In this document: piece by piece, positions 1 to 7,557 of the stretch
How positions within the stretch are numbered: position 1 is the stretch's first letter
How the letters are laid out: each line of letters begins with the position of its first letter
Assembly: GCF_025465275.1 (NCBI RefSeq)
Contig: NZ_JAODNK010000069.1
Location: forward strand, 1 to 41,626
DNA from: Nocardia sp.
GTDB lineage: Bacteria > Actinomycetota > Actinomycetes > Mycobacteriales > Mycobacteriaceae
DNA: 41,626 bases
Reading direction: 5' to 3'
The notes under the pieces: model-generated
The model's database searches: none
What the model saw: the letters and a program-made list of their open reading frames with translations, nothing else
Told to the model about the DNA's origin: nothing
Position numbers and translations under genes: made by a program

Positions 1-22
1 CGATCACACTAGGCTCGCACGA

Positions 23-679
23 ATGGCGGACCACCAGCGCTTCGAGTCGGTGCATACCGACGATGCCGAGCGCGAGTCGGGACCGGCCTGTCCGGTAACC
101 AGACCCGCGGCCGGGCCGGACGTCGCATCACGGCTGGCCGAACTGCTCGCCGGTATCGCAGCGGGCGACCGTGACGCCTTCACCCAGTTCTATCGATCGA
201 CCCACGACCGTGTTTTCGGCTTGGCGCTACGCGTCCTGCGCCGGGAGAACGCGGCGGAGGAGATCACCCAGGAGGTCTACCTCTACGTCTGGAATGCCGC
301 GGCGCAATACGACGAGCGGCTGGCGAGCCCGATCGGATGGTTGATGATGCTCACCCATCGGCGCGCCGTCGATCGTGTGCGGGTCGAAACCCGCTCCTAC
401 ACACGCGATATCGCGTACGGCCATCGGGAGCTCGGCCGCGACCACGATGTCGTCGCGGAGGCGGTCGGTCAGCGCTCGGATGAGCGCGCCGTGGTCGATT
501 GCCTCGGCACCCTGACCAACACCCAGCGCGAGACGCTCGCGCTCGCCTACTACGGCGGGCGCACCTACCCCCAGGTCGCCGAGCATCTCGGCATCCCCCT
601 GTCGACCGTCAAGACGCGAATTCGCGACGGCCTCAAACGGCTGCAGAACTGTTTGACGGGAGCGGTGACCGATGTCTGA
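23..679 (+). CDS. sigK: ECF sigma factor SigK
   Basis: Extracytoplasmic-function sigma factor (218 aa) that directs RNA polymerase to a small regulon when released from its membrane anti-sigma factor. Region 2 spans about residues 50-120, with the core-binding stretch around ENAAEEITQEVYLYVW. Region 4 spans about residues 160-208 and contains the helix-turn-helix YPQVAEHLGIPLSTVKTRI. The 3' end overlaps the next gene by 8 bp, and that gene encodes an RskA-type anti-sigma factor, which supports the SigK assignment over other ECF groups. The N-terminus is about 30 residues longer than mycobacterial SigK, and only 22 bases precede the ATG, so the true start and the promoter cannot be judged from this window. 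Confidence 0.88.
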   Translation: MADHQRFESVHTDDAERESGPACPVTRPAAGPDVASRLAELLAGIAAGDRDAFTQFYRSTHDRVFGLALRVLRRENAAEEITQEVYLYVWNAAAQYDERLASPIGWLMMLTHRRAVDRVRVETRSYTRDIAYGHRELGRDHDVVAEAVGQRSDERAVVDCLGTLTNTQRETLALAYYGGRTYPQVAEHLGIPLSTVKTRIRDGLKRLQNCLTGAVTDV

Positions 680-1415
680 GAACCAGCACGCCGACCTGCT
701 CGAGCTGGCAATTCCCTACGCCCTCGACGCGCTCGCGGACACCGAGCGCAAGGAGGTCGAGGAGCGGCTCAGTCGCGCCGACGACGAGGTCGCGGCCGAA
801 TTCCGGACCACGGTCCGGGATATCCGTGAGGCCATGGCATCCATGACGGTCGTCGATGCCCGGCCCGCACCGCCCGAACTCGAGGCGGCCCTGCAACGCG
901 CGCTCGAACGGCAGATCGCCGAATCCGGTTCCGGTGCAACGCAGGTCACGCCCTTGCGGGCACGCCGGGCCGTGACACTGCGCTGGATCGCGGCCGCCGC
1001 CGCGGTGATCGTCGCGATCGCGCTCGGCACGACCATTGCCGTGCATCGCAGCGGCTCCACCGATTCCGGCGCGATCACCGCCTCGCAGGTGCTCACCCAC
1101 TCCGATACCCGCGCCGCGACCGAAGCACTCACCGGCGGCGGTACCGTCACCGTCAATGCCTCACGCGAATTGGATGCCGCCACAGTATCTTTCGCGGCAG
1201 TTCCAGCGGCTCCGGCTGATCATACCTATCAGCTCTGGCTGCTGCCGCCGGGCGAGCAACCGAAGTCGGCCGGCATTGTCGCCAGTCTGCCGACCGATCG
1301 CGCTCCCATGCTCCTGCGGCTCGATCATGCTCAGGGCATCGCGCTCTCGGTCGAACCGGCGGGTGGCTCCGACCAGCCGACCACCACTCCCCTTGTCGCG
1401 GTGACAGTTCAGTAG
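672..1415 (+). CDS. rskA: Anti-sigma-K factor RskA
   Basis: Single-pass membrane anti-sigma factor (247 aa). The N-terminal cytoplasmic part (residues about 1-60, starting with LLELAIPYALDALADTER) is the sigma-binding domain. A hydrophobic helix at about 104-124 crosses the membrane. The C-terminal extracytoplasmic RskA domain ends with the typical YQLWLLPPG...LSVEPAGGSDQPTTTPLVAV pattern. The family sequesters SigK until regulated proteolysis frees it. The ATG lies inside the 3' end of sigK (8-bp overlap), so the pair is probably translationally coupled. The stop overlaps the stop of the convergent flavoenzyme gene by 7 bp. Confidence 0.9.
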   Translation: MSENQHADLLELAIPYALDALADTERKEVEERLSRADDEVAAEFRTTVRDIREAMASMTVVDARPAPPELEAALQRALERQIAESGSGATQVTPLRARRAVTLRWIAAAAAVIVAIALGTTIAVHRSGSTDSGAITASQVLTHSDTRAATEALTGGGTVTVNASRELDAATVSFAAVPAAPADHTYQLWLLPPGEQPKSAGIVASLPTDRAPMLLRLDHAQGIALSVEPAGGSDQPTTTPLVAVTVQ

Positions 1416-2614
1416 CGGCGGTCGAGCGTGAGCTCGATCGGCTCGCGGGTCCGGTCCGGGCGGTAGATACAGCGAGTTCCGGTATAGATGGTGGGCATGC
1501 ACTCATTGCAGTGCACGCACACCGATCGGGTGCTCTCATCGGATCGGATGCGGTGCAACAGGTTCGGTTCGCGCAGCAGGGCACGGCCCATGGCGACGAA
1601 GTCGAAGCCCTCCGCCATGGCGGTGCGCATGGTGTCCATATTCGTAATGCCGCCCAGCAGGATCAGCGGCATGGACAATTCCCGGCGGAACTGGCGAGCC
1701 CGCTCCAGCAGAAACGCCTCTCGGTACGGGTACTCCTTCAGAAAGGCACGACCGGCCACCTTGAAGCCCCAGCGGGCCGGGCCCGGAAGGGCATTCGCGA
1801 AGGAGCGCCGGGGCACATCGCCATGGAACAGCAGCATGGGATTGAGCAGTGAGCTGCCTGCGGTCAATTCCAGTGCGTCCAGCGCGCCGTCGGCCTCCAG
1901 CCAGGCGGCCACCTGGAGCGATTCCGGGACGGTGAGCCCGCCGCGGCGGCCGTCCTCCATATTGAGCTTGGCGGTCACCGCGATCTTGCCGCCGACGGCT
2001 TCCCTTACCGCACAGGCGATTTCCCGGGCCATACGGGCACGGTTGGCGGTCGAACCGCCGTATCGGTCCTTGCGCCGGTTGAGCAGCGGGCTCAGGAACG
2101 AGCTCACCAGATAGTTGTGCCCGAAGTGGATTTCCACCGCGTCGAATCCGGCCTCCACCGCCAGCCGTGCGGCGTTCGCGTGCGCGCCCACCAGTTCCTT
2201 GATCTCGTGCTCATCGGGAACTTTCATGGCACTCATGCTCAGCGGGCTGAACAGGGCGCTGGGCGCGAGCGCCGGCACCCGATTGGACGCCGCATTGGCC
2301 ACCGGCCCGGCATGACCGATCTGCGCGCTGACCGCGGCACCCTCGGCGTGTACCGCATCGGTCAGCTTCCGCAGTCCCGCAACGGCTTCCGGGCGCATCC
2401 AGATCTGATGCCGATCGGTGCGACCACCCGGGGCCACGGCGCAGTAGGCCACCGTGGACATGCCCACGCCGCCGGCGGCGACCTCCCGGTGGAAGTCGAT
2501 CAGCTCATCGGTCACCAGGGCATCGGGCGTGCGGCCTTCGAAGGTCGCGGCCTTGATCACCCTGTTGCGCAAGGTGACCGGCCCCAGTGTGGCCGGTGCG
2601 AATATCTCGTTCAT
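1409..2614 (-). CDS. NADH:flavin oxidoreductase (old yellow enzyme family)
   Basis: FMN-dependent ene-reductase-like TIM barrel, 401 aa from the ATG chosen at 2614. Family marks are the N-terminal LGPVTLRNRVIKAATFE, the active-site segment EIHFGHNYLVSSFLSPLLNRR followed by DRYGGS, and the phosphate-binding LLGGITNMDT...VAMGRALLREP. Near the C-terminus the run CVHCNECMP...GTRC (C-x2-C-x2-C-x9-C) resembles the iron-sulfur cysteine cluster of the dienoyl-CoA reductase/trimethylamine dehydrogenase branch, but the protein has no attached NAD(P)/FAD module. The start is fixed by the ATGA overlap with the upstream tetR gene; the frame stays open further upstream but runs antisense. Probably controlled by that TetR through the palindrome at 3216-3240. 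Substrate unknown. Confidence 0.85.
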   Translation of the reverse strand: MNEIFAPATLGPVTLRNRVIKAATFEGRTPDALVTDELIDFHREVAAGGVGMSTVAYCAVAPGGRTDRHQIWMRPEAVAGLRKLTDAVHAEGAAVSAQIGHAGPVANAASNRVPALAPSALFSPLSMSAMKVPDEHEIKELVGAHANAARLAVEAGFDAVEIHFGHNYLVSSFLSPLLNRRKDRYGGSTANRARMAREIACAVREAVGGKIAVTAKLNMEDGRRGGLTVPESLQVAAWLEADGALDALELTAGSSLLNPMLLFHGDVPRRSFANALPGPARWGFKVAGRAFLKEYPYREAFLLERARQFRRELSMPLILLGGITNMDTMRTAMAEGFDFVAMGRALLREPNLLHRIRSDESTRSVCVHCNECMPTIYTGTRCIYRPDRTREPIELTLDRRY

Positions 2615-3189
2615 GCTCGTTCTCCTACCGGCGCGGTCAGCCCGGCCACCACAAAATCCCGCAGTGTCGCCAGGGCCCGCTCGGATATTCCGTGCTCGTC
2701 GATCTCGGGGCTGCCGAAACGCATAATGATCAGGTCGAAGGCCAGGGACCACCGGCGGCGGCTCTCGCTGGCACTCAGCTCCGGCAGCAGCGCGGCCCAG
2801 GTGTCCATCCGGAACCACGGTCCCTGCCAGGACGTCAACTGCCTGCTGAGAACGAAGCGCGCAAGAAGCCGAACGTGCATGCGGCCCAAGGGATCCGCGA
2901 CCAGCTCGACGAACGGCCCCAGAATCGCGTCGACCACCGCGGGCACCGAATCCCGGCCCGCGGTCGCGTCCGCCAATCCGCTGACCCACAGCGGACCCAG
3001 CCGATCCTCGATGAGCGCGCCGACCAAGGCTTCCTTCGACCCGAAGTGATAGTGCACCGCAGCCGGATTCGCCCCGGCCGCCGCGCAGATACCGCGTACC
3101 GATACCTCGTCGTACGGCTCGACCAACAGCATTCGCTCGGCGGCGGCGAGCAATCGCTCCCGGGTTCCCGCACCGACCTTCTCGACCAT
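2611..3189 (-). CDS. TetR family transcriptional regulator
   Basis: Repressor-type regulator of 192 aa. The N-terminal TetR helix-turn-helix lies at about residues 8-55 (TRERLLAAAERMLL...VSVRGICAAAGANPAAVHYHFGSKEAL). The C-terminal ligand domain has no family I can name. Its last four bases (ATGA) overlap the start of the flavin oxidoreductase gene, so both are almost certainly one transcript. A perfect 25-bp palindrome lies 26 bp upstream of the ATG, in the gap shared with the divergent methyltransferase. This suggests autorepression and control of the oxidoreductase and perhaps the methyltransferase. The ligand is likely a substrate of the oxidoreductase, which is inference. Confidence 0.88.
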   Translation of the reverse strand: MVEKVGAGTRERLLAAAERMLLVEPYDEVSVRGICAAAGANPAAVHYHFGSKEALVGALIEDRLGPLWVSGLADATAGRDSVPAVVDAILGPFVELVADPLGRMHVRLLARFVLSRQLTSWQGPWFRMDTWAALLPELSASESRRRWSLAFDLIIMRFGSPEIDEHGISERALATLRDFVVAGLTAPVGERA

Positions 3190-3215
3190 GTCAGCAGTGA
3201 ATCACGTCTCAATCA

Positions 3216-3240
3216 GTATTTCAATCATTGATTGAAATAC
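3216..3240. promoter_or_regulatory. Perfect 25-bp palindrome, probable TetR operator
   Basis: Two 12-base arms, GTATTTCAATCA and TGATTGAAATAC, flank one central T with no mismatch. It lies between the divergent starts of tetR (3189) and the methyltransferase (3301). It is A/T-rich in a G/C-rich setting, as expected for an operator. Assignment to the adjacent TetR is inference from position. Confidence 0.75.
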
Positions 3241-3300
3241 GGGACCAGCATCGGGAAAATGGCTGGCCGGGACCCTCGTTCGCACGCGATACTCCCCCGC

Positions 3301-3999
3301 ATGCCGAGCTTCGCCGACTTCGATCGCCGTAATTACCGCACCGTCGATGTCCCCACCGGATACGACGGGTGGGCCGCCACCTACGAGCAGACCGTCATGG
3401 ACGAAATGGATCTCGCACTGCTGGATCGGGTGCGACTGGGCTGGAGCGAGGTGCGCCGCACCGCCGACCTCGGGTGCGGCACCGGACGCACCGGAGCCTG
3501 GTTGCGTTCGCGGGGTGTCACGCATATCGACGGAGTGGATCTGAGCGCCGGCATGCTGGCGCGCGCCCGTACCCGCGGAGCGCACACGACACTCACCCAG
3601 GGCGATGTCCGTGACAGTGGATTGGCAAGCGGTGCATACGCTCTCGTCATCTCCTCGCTGATCGACGAGCACCTGCCCGACCTGACACCGTTCTATGCCG
3701 AGGCACGCCGGCTGGCCGTACCCGGCGCCACCTTCGTCCTGGTCAGCTATCACCCGCAGTTCATGATGGTGACCGGCATGCCCACCCACTACACCGCCGA
3801 ATCCGGTGAGCCGCTGGCCATCAGCACCCACCTGCACCTGTTCAGCGAGCACGTCACGGCAGGCGTAGCTGCGGGCTGGCAACTCACCCAGGCCGCCGAG
3901 GCGCTGGTGGACGATGCCTGGCTTGCGGCGAAACCCAAATGGGCGGAGCTGCGCGGGCATCCGTTCACCATGGCCCTGGTGTGGACACTCCCCCGCTGA
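3301..3999 (+). CDS. Class I SAM-dependent methyltransferase
   Basis: Methyltransferase of 232 aa with the SAM-binding motif I TADLGCGTGRTGAWL at about residues 54-68, an acidic motif (GVDLSAGMLARAR) following it, and VPGATFVLVSYHP near motif III. The protein begins MPSFADFDRRNYRTVDVPTGYDGWAATYEQ, a layout shared with small-molecule methyltransferases of the UbiE/methyltransf_11 group. I chose ATG 3301. The frame is open to a TTG at 3232, but that codon lies inside the operator palindrome and the extra residues look unlike the family. Divergent from tetR and possibly under the same operator. Acceptor unknown. Confidence 0.8.
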   Translation: MPSFADFDRRNYRTVDVPTGYDGWAATYEQTVMDEMDLALLDRVRLGWSEVRRTADLGCGTGRTGAWLRSRGVTHIDGVDLSAGMLARARTRGAHTTLTQGDVRDSGLASGAYALVISSLIDEHLPDLTPFYAEARRLAVPGATFVLVSYHPQFMMVTGMPTHYTAESGEPLAISTHLHLFSEHVTAGVAAGWQLTQAAEALVDDAWLAAKPKWAELRGHPFTMALVWTLPR

Positions 4000-4032
4000 G
4001 CCGATGAATTTCCCCCTTGTGGTCCCCGTCAC

Positions 4033-4058
4033 AGCGTGAGTAGCATGCTACTCACGCT
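4033..4058. promoter_or_regulatory. Perfect 26-bp palindrome before the MFS gene, probable GntR operator
   Basis: Self-complementary sequence with half site AGCGTGAGTAGCA followed by its exact reverse complement, centred on GCATGC. Its core AGTAGCATGCTACT recurs with one change per arm at 6330-6343, before the enzyme operon. The only regulator between the two sites is the GntR gene at 5568-6278. The palindrome ends 55 bp before the transporter ATG, so binding there would block transcription. Confidence 0.75.
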
Positions 4059-4113
4059 ATAGGGCATGCCACAACAATGGGTGGTGTGCCGTCTGGGTCC
4101 ATGTGGAGGAAAA

Positions 4114-5469
4114 ATGGACAATGTCGGTCCTCGGTCCGAGGATTTACTACTGCGGGCCAGTGCCCTGCGGAAGGTGACGGTACGACTGGTCCCACTGCTG
4201 ATGGTCGGCTACATCGTCAGCTATATCGATCGCATCAATATCGGGTTCGCCAAGTTCGGAATGGACAAGGCCTTCGGGCTCAGCGCCACCCAGTACGGAT
4301 TCGTCGCAGGCATCTTCTTCGTCGGGTACATCATGGCCGAGGTGCCCAGCAATATCGTCATGACCAAGGTCGGGGCGCGGATGTGGCTGAGCCGAATCCT
4401 GGTGACCTGGGGGCTGATCGCCGCGGCGACCGCCTTCGCACCGAACCTCGCGACGGTGTGCGTACTGCGGTTCCTGCTCGGGGTGGCGGAGGCCGGGTTC
4501 TTTCCCGGCATCATCGTCTATCTCAGCCGGTGGTACCCCAATTCCGAACGCACCCGGGTGATTTCGACGGTGATGGTGGCCATTCCGGTGGCGAGCGTGA
4601 TCGGCGGTCCGCTCAACGGCTGGATTCTGGATACCTTCGACGGCACGCTCGGCCTGTCGGGGTGGCGCTGGGTCTTCGTGGTCGGCGGTGTGCCCGCGAT
4701 CGTGCTGGGTGTGGTGTTCTTCTTCGCGCTCACCGAAACGCCCGCTGTGGCGCGCTGGCTGAGCGACGGCGAAAAGGCCGCGCTCGCCAGGATTCTGGAG
4801 GCCGAGGACGCGGAACGCGCCACCGCCGCGCCCGCCGGGCACCGCGCCGCACTGCGGGACAAGCGGGTGATCGCCTTGTGCGCGGCCTACTTCCTGCTCT
4901 TGTGCGGGGCGTATCCGCTCACCTACTGGATGCCGTCGGTGATCAAGCAGGCCGGACACGGGCTCAGTAGCTTTCAGGTGGGCTGGCTCTCGGCCGTACC
5001 GTTCCTGCTGGCCGCGATCTGTATGTACGTCACCGGCCGCAGGGTCCGGGGCGAGGGGTCGTCCCGGCCGGTACTGATCGCCCTCGCCGTATCGGTGGCC
5101 GCCTTCCTGCTGACGGCAGTCGAACTCCAGACGGCAGCAATCGCTTTCGCCGCCATCACGGTGGCCACCATGGCGGCTCAGACCGCGAAACCACTGTTCT
5201 GGTCGGTGCCGACCGGCTACCTCGCGGGAGTCGGTGCGGCCAGCGGCATTGCCCTGATCAATTCGCTCGGCAATGCGGCCGGATTTGTCAGCCCGTACGC
5301 CTTCGGCTGGATTCAGGACGCCTCACACGGTGACACCTCACTGTCGATGGGCGTCATGATCTTCGCCAATATCGCCGCTTTCGCGGTACTGGCCGGGCTC
5401 GCCGCCCGGGTGCGGCGGGCACCGGTGGTGGTGGCCGGGCCCGAACCCGCCTCCGGCGTGGGCACGTAG
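4114..5469 (+). CDS. MFS transporter, anion:cation symporter (ACS) type
   Basis: Twelve-helix inner-membrane carrier of 451 aa. The first helix is followed by YIDRINIGFAKFGMDKAFGLSATQYGFVAGIFFVGYIMAEVPSNI, the hallmark of the ACS family, whose members import sugar acids, tartrate, phthalate and similar organic anions with protons. A cytoplasmic loop separates the halves near residues 220-250. The ATG at 4114 has a strong ribosome site (GGAGG, 5 bp upstream); an in-frame ATG at 4066 lacks one and would add 16 residues unlike the family. It is preceded by the 26-bp palindrome and followed by the gntR gene, so it is probably the substrate importer of the 4-10 kb catabolic locus. Confidence 0.87.
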   Translation: MDNVGPRSEDLLLRASALRKVTVRLVPLLMVGYIVSYIDRINIGFAKFGMDKAFGLSATQYGFVAGIFFVGYIMAEVPSNIVMTKVGARMWLSRILVTWGLIAAATAFAPNLATVCVLRFLLGVAEAGFFPGIIVYLSRWYPNSERTRVISTVMVAIPVASVIGGPLNGWILDTFDGTLGLSGWRWVFVVGGVPAIVLGVVFFFALTETPAVARWLSDGEKAALARILEAEDAERATAAPAGHRAALRDKRVIALCAAYFLLLCGAYPLTYWMPSVIKQAGHGLSSFQVGWLSAVPFLLAAICMYVTGRRVRGEGSSRPVLIALAVSVAAFLLTAVELQTAAIAFAAITVATMAAQTAKPLFWSVPTGYLAGVGAASGIALINSLGNAAGFVSPYAFGWIQDASHGDTSLSMGVMIFANIAAFAVLAGLAARVRRAPVVVAGPEPASGVGT

Positions 5470-5501
5470 GCGTTCGCGCCGTCAACGATTAGGCTGGGCA
5501 A

Positions 5502-5528
5502 TCGCCCGTGGCAACCTGCCGCGGGCGA
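5502..5528 (+). terminator. GC-rich hairpin between MFS gene and gntR
   Basis: A 12-bp stem with one G-U pair (TCGCCCGTGGCA against TGCCGCGGGCGA) and loop ACC. There is no T run after it, so it may be an attenuator or a weak/Rho-assisted terminator rather than a classical intrinsic one. Confidence 0.4.
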
Positions 5529-5567
5529 ATCGCCGTTGTTCGCCCCGGTTCCCCCTGAAGAGGTCTC

Positions 5568-6278
5568 GTGTCGCAGGATGTGCCAGCAGACAGCAAGTCC
5601 GAGCGAATCGCCGAAGATATTCGCGATGCGATCCGGCAGGGACGGCTGGAACGCGGCGTGCTCTATTCCTCCCGCGAGCTCGGCGAAATGTTCGGCGCCT
5701 CACGCACTCCCGTCCGCGAGGCGCTGTTGAAGCTGGCCGATCTGGGCCTGGTACGGATCGAGCGCAATCGCGGCGCGCGCGTGGTGGGCCAGGACGGGCG
5801 CGGCATAGTCGACCTGTGCAGCATGCGCATACTGCTGGAGCCGCCCGCCTGCCGCAGTGCCGCTGCGGTGATGACCAGTCGTGACGACACGGCCATGCTC
5901 GCCGAGTACCGAATCATGGAGCAGCTGGCCGACGGTGGCGCCGAGTACTTCGCCGCCGATGAGCGACTGCACGATCTGATTCTGCAGGCCAGCGGAAATC
6001 AGCGGCTGGTCAAGGCCGTTCGCGAACTGCGCCAGACGCTGAGCCTGGACGGGCGGCACAGCGTGCCGCAGTATCAGCCGGTCGAGGTGGCACTGCACGA
6101 TCACAAGGAGATCCTCGACGCCCTCCTCGCCCGCGACGGGGTGGCGGCCGAGCGTGCCATGCGTCGGCATCTGGTGCGCTCCGGCGATCTGCTGGTCGCG
6201 CACAGCACCGGCAATGAGCGCGGCCTGGTCGCCGAATGGCGGCGCTGGGTGGCGGTTTCCGCGCTCGAAGGCGAATAG
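5568..6278 (+). CDS. GntR family regulator, FadR/FCD type
   Basis: Regulator of 236 aa from a GTG start. The winged helix is at about residues 9-75 (RIAEDIRDAIRQGRL...ELGEMFGASRTPVREALLKLADLGLVR). The C-terminal all-helical FCD effector domain spans about 80-215; the His/Asp residues in ADERLHDLI, ALHDHKEILDAL and MRRHLVRSGDLL fit the usual metal site. FCD regulators normally sense an organic acid of the pathway they control. Sited between the transporter and the enzyme operon, with matching GCATGC-centred palindromes in front of both, it is the likely local repressor. The effector is probably the pathway substrate or an intermediate. Confidence 0.88.
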   Translation: MSQDVPADSKSERIAEDIRDAIRQGRLERGVLYSSRELGEMFGASRTPVREALLKLADLGLVRIERNRGARVVGQDGRGIVDLCSMRILLEPPACRSAAAVMTSRDDTAMLAEYRIMEQLADGGAEYFAADERLHDLILQASGNQRLVKAVRELRQTLSLDGRHSVPQYQPVEVALHDHKEILDALLARDGVAAERAMRRHLVRSGDLLVAHSTGNERGLVAEWRRWVAVSALEGE

Positions 6279-6329
6279 CTCACCCCTAGGCCACTCCCGT
6301 GTCACCTTTTTGAATCGTTGCTGGGAAAC

Positions 6330-6343
6330 AGTTGCATGCTACT
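6330..6343. promoter_or_regulatory. Second GCATGC-centred operator, before the decarboxylase operon
   Basis: AGTTGCATGCTACT: AGT and ACT arms around a GCATGC core, differing from the palindrome at 4033-4058 at one base of the left arm. It lies about 73 bp upstream of the first enzyme start (GTG 6416). A TAGTAT at 6353-6358 could be a -10 element, which would put the operator over the -35 region; that promoter assignment is tentative. Confidence 0.6.
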
Positions 6344-6415
6344 CATCATCATTAGTATGTTGCAGTGGTCTAGTGAACCATCACTCGGCAGTCAGGTCCG
6401 GTGAAAGGACATGCT

Positions 6416-6958
6416 GTGGACCCAACTTCGTATGCGGCGTCGATCGCCCGGGGCATCTGGTCGGCGGAGGTCGATCTGGTCGGATACGTCCCGTCCGTGA
6501 GCGTCGCGCCCGTCATCTCCGCCCTCGTGGAATCCAGCGGCGGTGCGGACGGCCGCTCGCGGACCGTCTTCCCGCTCTCCCGGGAGGAGGAAGCCGCCGG
6601 AGTACTCGGCGCGCTGCCGCTGACCGGGAAGCTCGGCGCGATCGTCATGCAGGACAACGGATTCGGCAATGCGCTGACCGCGCTCACCACGTTCAATATC
6701 GCCTATCATCTGCCGCTGTTGATCGTGGCCAATACCCGCGGCGGGCTCGGCGAATACAACTCGATGATCCATACCTTCAGCCAGTACGCGCCCGGACTGC
6801 TGCGCCAGCTGGGGCTGCCGGTCTTCGAAATCGACCGGCGCAGTTCGGCATCCGACTGGGAGGCGGTTGTGACCGAGGCGGGTGTGCACGCGCGCATGAC
6901 CTTCCGGCCGGTCGTCGTGCTGACCCACTTCTGGAATACCGACGGAAAGGCGGCCTGA
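6416..6958 (+). CDS. ThDP-dependent 2-oxoacid decarboxylase, alpha (PYR) subunit
   Basis: Pyrimidine-binding half of a split thiamine-diphosphate decarboxylase (180 aa), of the sulfopyruvate decarboxylase ComD/phosphonopyruvate decarboxylase group. LSREEEAAGVLGAL holds the glutamate expected to activate the cofactor, and MQDNGFGNALTALTTFNIAYHLPLLIVANTRG is the family core. Fused relatives are about 370 aa, which equals this subunit plus the next gene. I chose GTG 6416 because AAAGGA sits 6 bp upstream; a GTG at 6401 in the same frame is the alternative. Two bases separate its stop from the beta-subunit start. The true 2-oxo acid is unknown; sulfopyruvate is only the closest named family. Confidence 0.82.
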   Translation: MDPTSYAASIARGIWSAEVDLVGYVPSVSVAPVISALVESSGGADGRSRTVFPLSREEEAAGVLGALPLTGKLGAIVMQDNGFGNALTALTTFNIAYHLPLLIVANTRGGLGEYNSMIHTFSQYAPGLLRQLGLPVFEIDRRSSASDWEAVVTEAGVHARMTFRPVVVLTHFWNTDGKAA

Positions 6959-6960
6959 CC

Positions 6961-7557
6961 GTGCTGCGTATCGAAGCGCTCCGGGTGATCGCCGACTGTA
7001 CGGCCGAGGTGCCGGTGGTCGTCACCTGCGCGGCCTCCAGCCGGGAACTCGCCGCGGTGGCCGACCGGCCGAATCATCTGTATCTGCTCGATTCCATGGG
7101 GCTGGCCATCTCCGCCGCCACCGGAATCGCCCTGGGCATTGCGGAGACCCCGGTGCCGAAAGTGGTCGCCATCGAGGGTGACGGGTCGCTGCTCATGAAC
7201 CCCAATGTGCTTCCCACCGGCGGATTTCTGCGCCCGGACAAGCTCGTGACGGTGCTGCTGGACAATGCCGTCTACGGCGCGACGGCGAACCTGCCGACCT
7301 ATGCCGACACCATCGACCTCGGACTGGTCGCGGAGGCCACCGGGTGGACCGTGCACCGCGCCGCCGATCCCCTCGAACTGCGGGCCGCGCTCATCACCGC
7401 GCTGGAGCTACCTGGTCCAGTGCTGGTGCACACCCATATCGAAGTCGGCAATGCGACGAATGTGCCCAAGCTGCTGGAGGATCCAGTGATCATCGGCCGC
7501 CGGTTCCAGGACTGGCTCCGCGCTCGTATCACCGCCCCGGCGGAGGTGCTGTTGTGA
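6961..7557 (+). CDS. ThDP-dependent 2-oxoacid decarboxylase, beta (PP) subunit
   Basis: Diphosphate-binding half of the split decarboxylase (198 aa), ComE-like. The ThDP/Mg2+ motif begins IEGDGSLLMNPNVL and closes about 28 residues later with VLLDNAVYG. LYLLDSMGLAISAATGIALGIA is the conserved stretch before it. Translation starts at GTG 6961, two bases after the alpha stop, and the end overlaps the aldehyde dehydrogenase start by four bases (GTGA). The frame is open far upstream, through the end of gntR, but that part is antisense-like and is not protein. It forms the active site with the alpha subunit at their interface, as known for the family. Confidence 0.83.
   Translation: MLRIEALRVIADCTAEVPVVVTCAASSRELAAVADRPNHLYLLDSMGLAISAATGIALGIAETPVPKVVAIEGDGSLLMNPNVLPTGGFLRPDKLVTVLLDNAVYGATANLPTYADTIDLGLVAEATGWTVHRAADPLELRAALITALELPGPVLVHTHIEVGNATNVPKLLEDPVIIGRRFQDWLRARITAPAEVLL

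Noticed and set aside
3232..3300. TTG start adding 23 residues to the first methyltransferase
   Set aside because: The codon lies inside the operator palindrome and the added residues are unlike the family.
6154..6960. In-frame upstream extension of the decarboxylase beta subunit
   Set aside because: It runs through the gntR end, the promoter region and the alpha subunit in another frame; the GTG at 6961 directly after the alpha stop fits operon structure.
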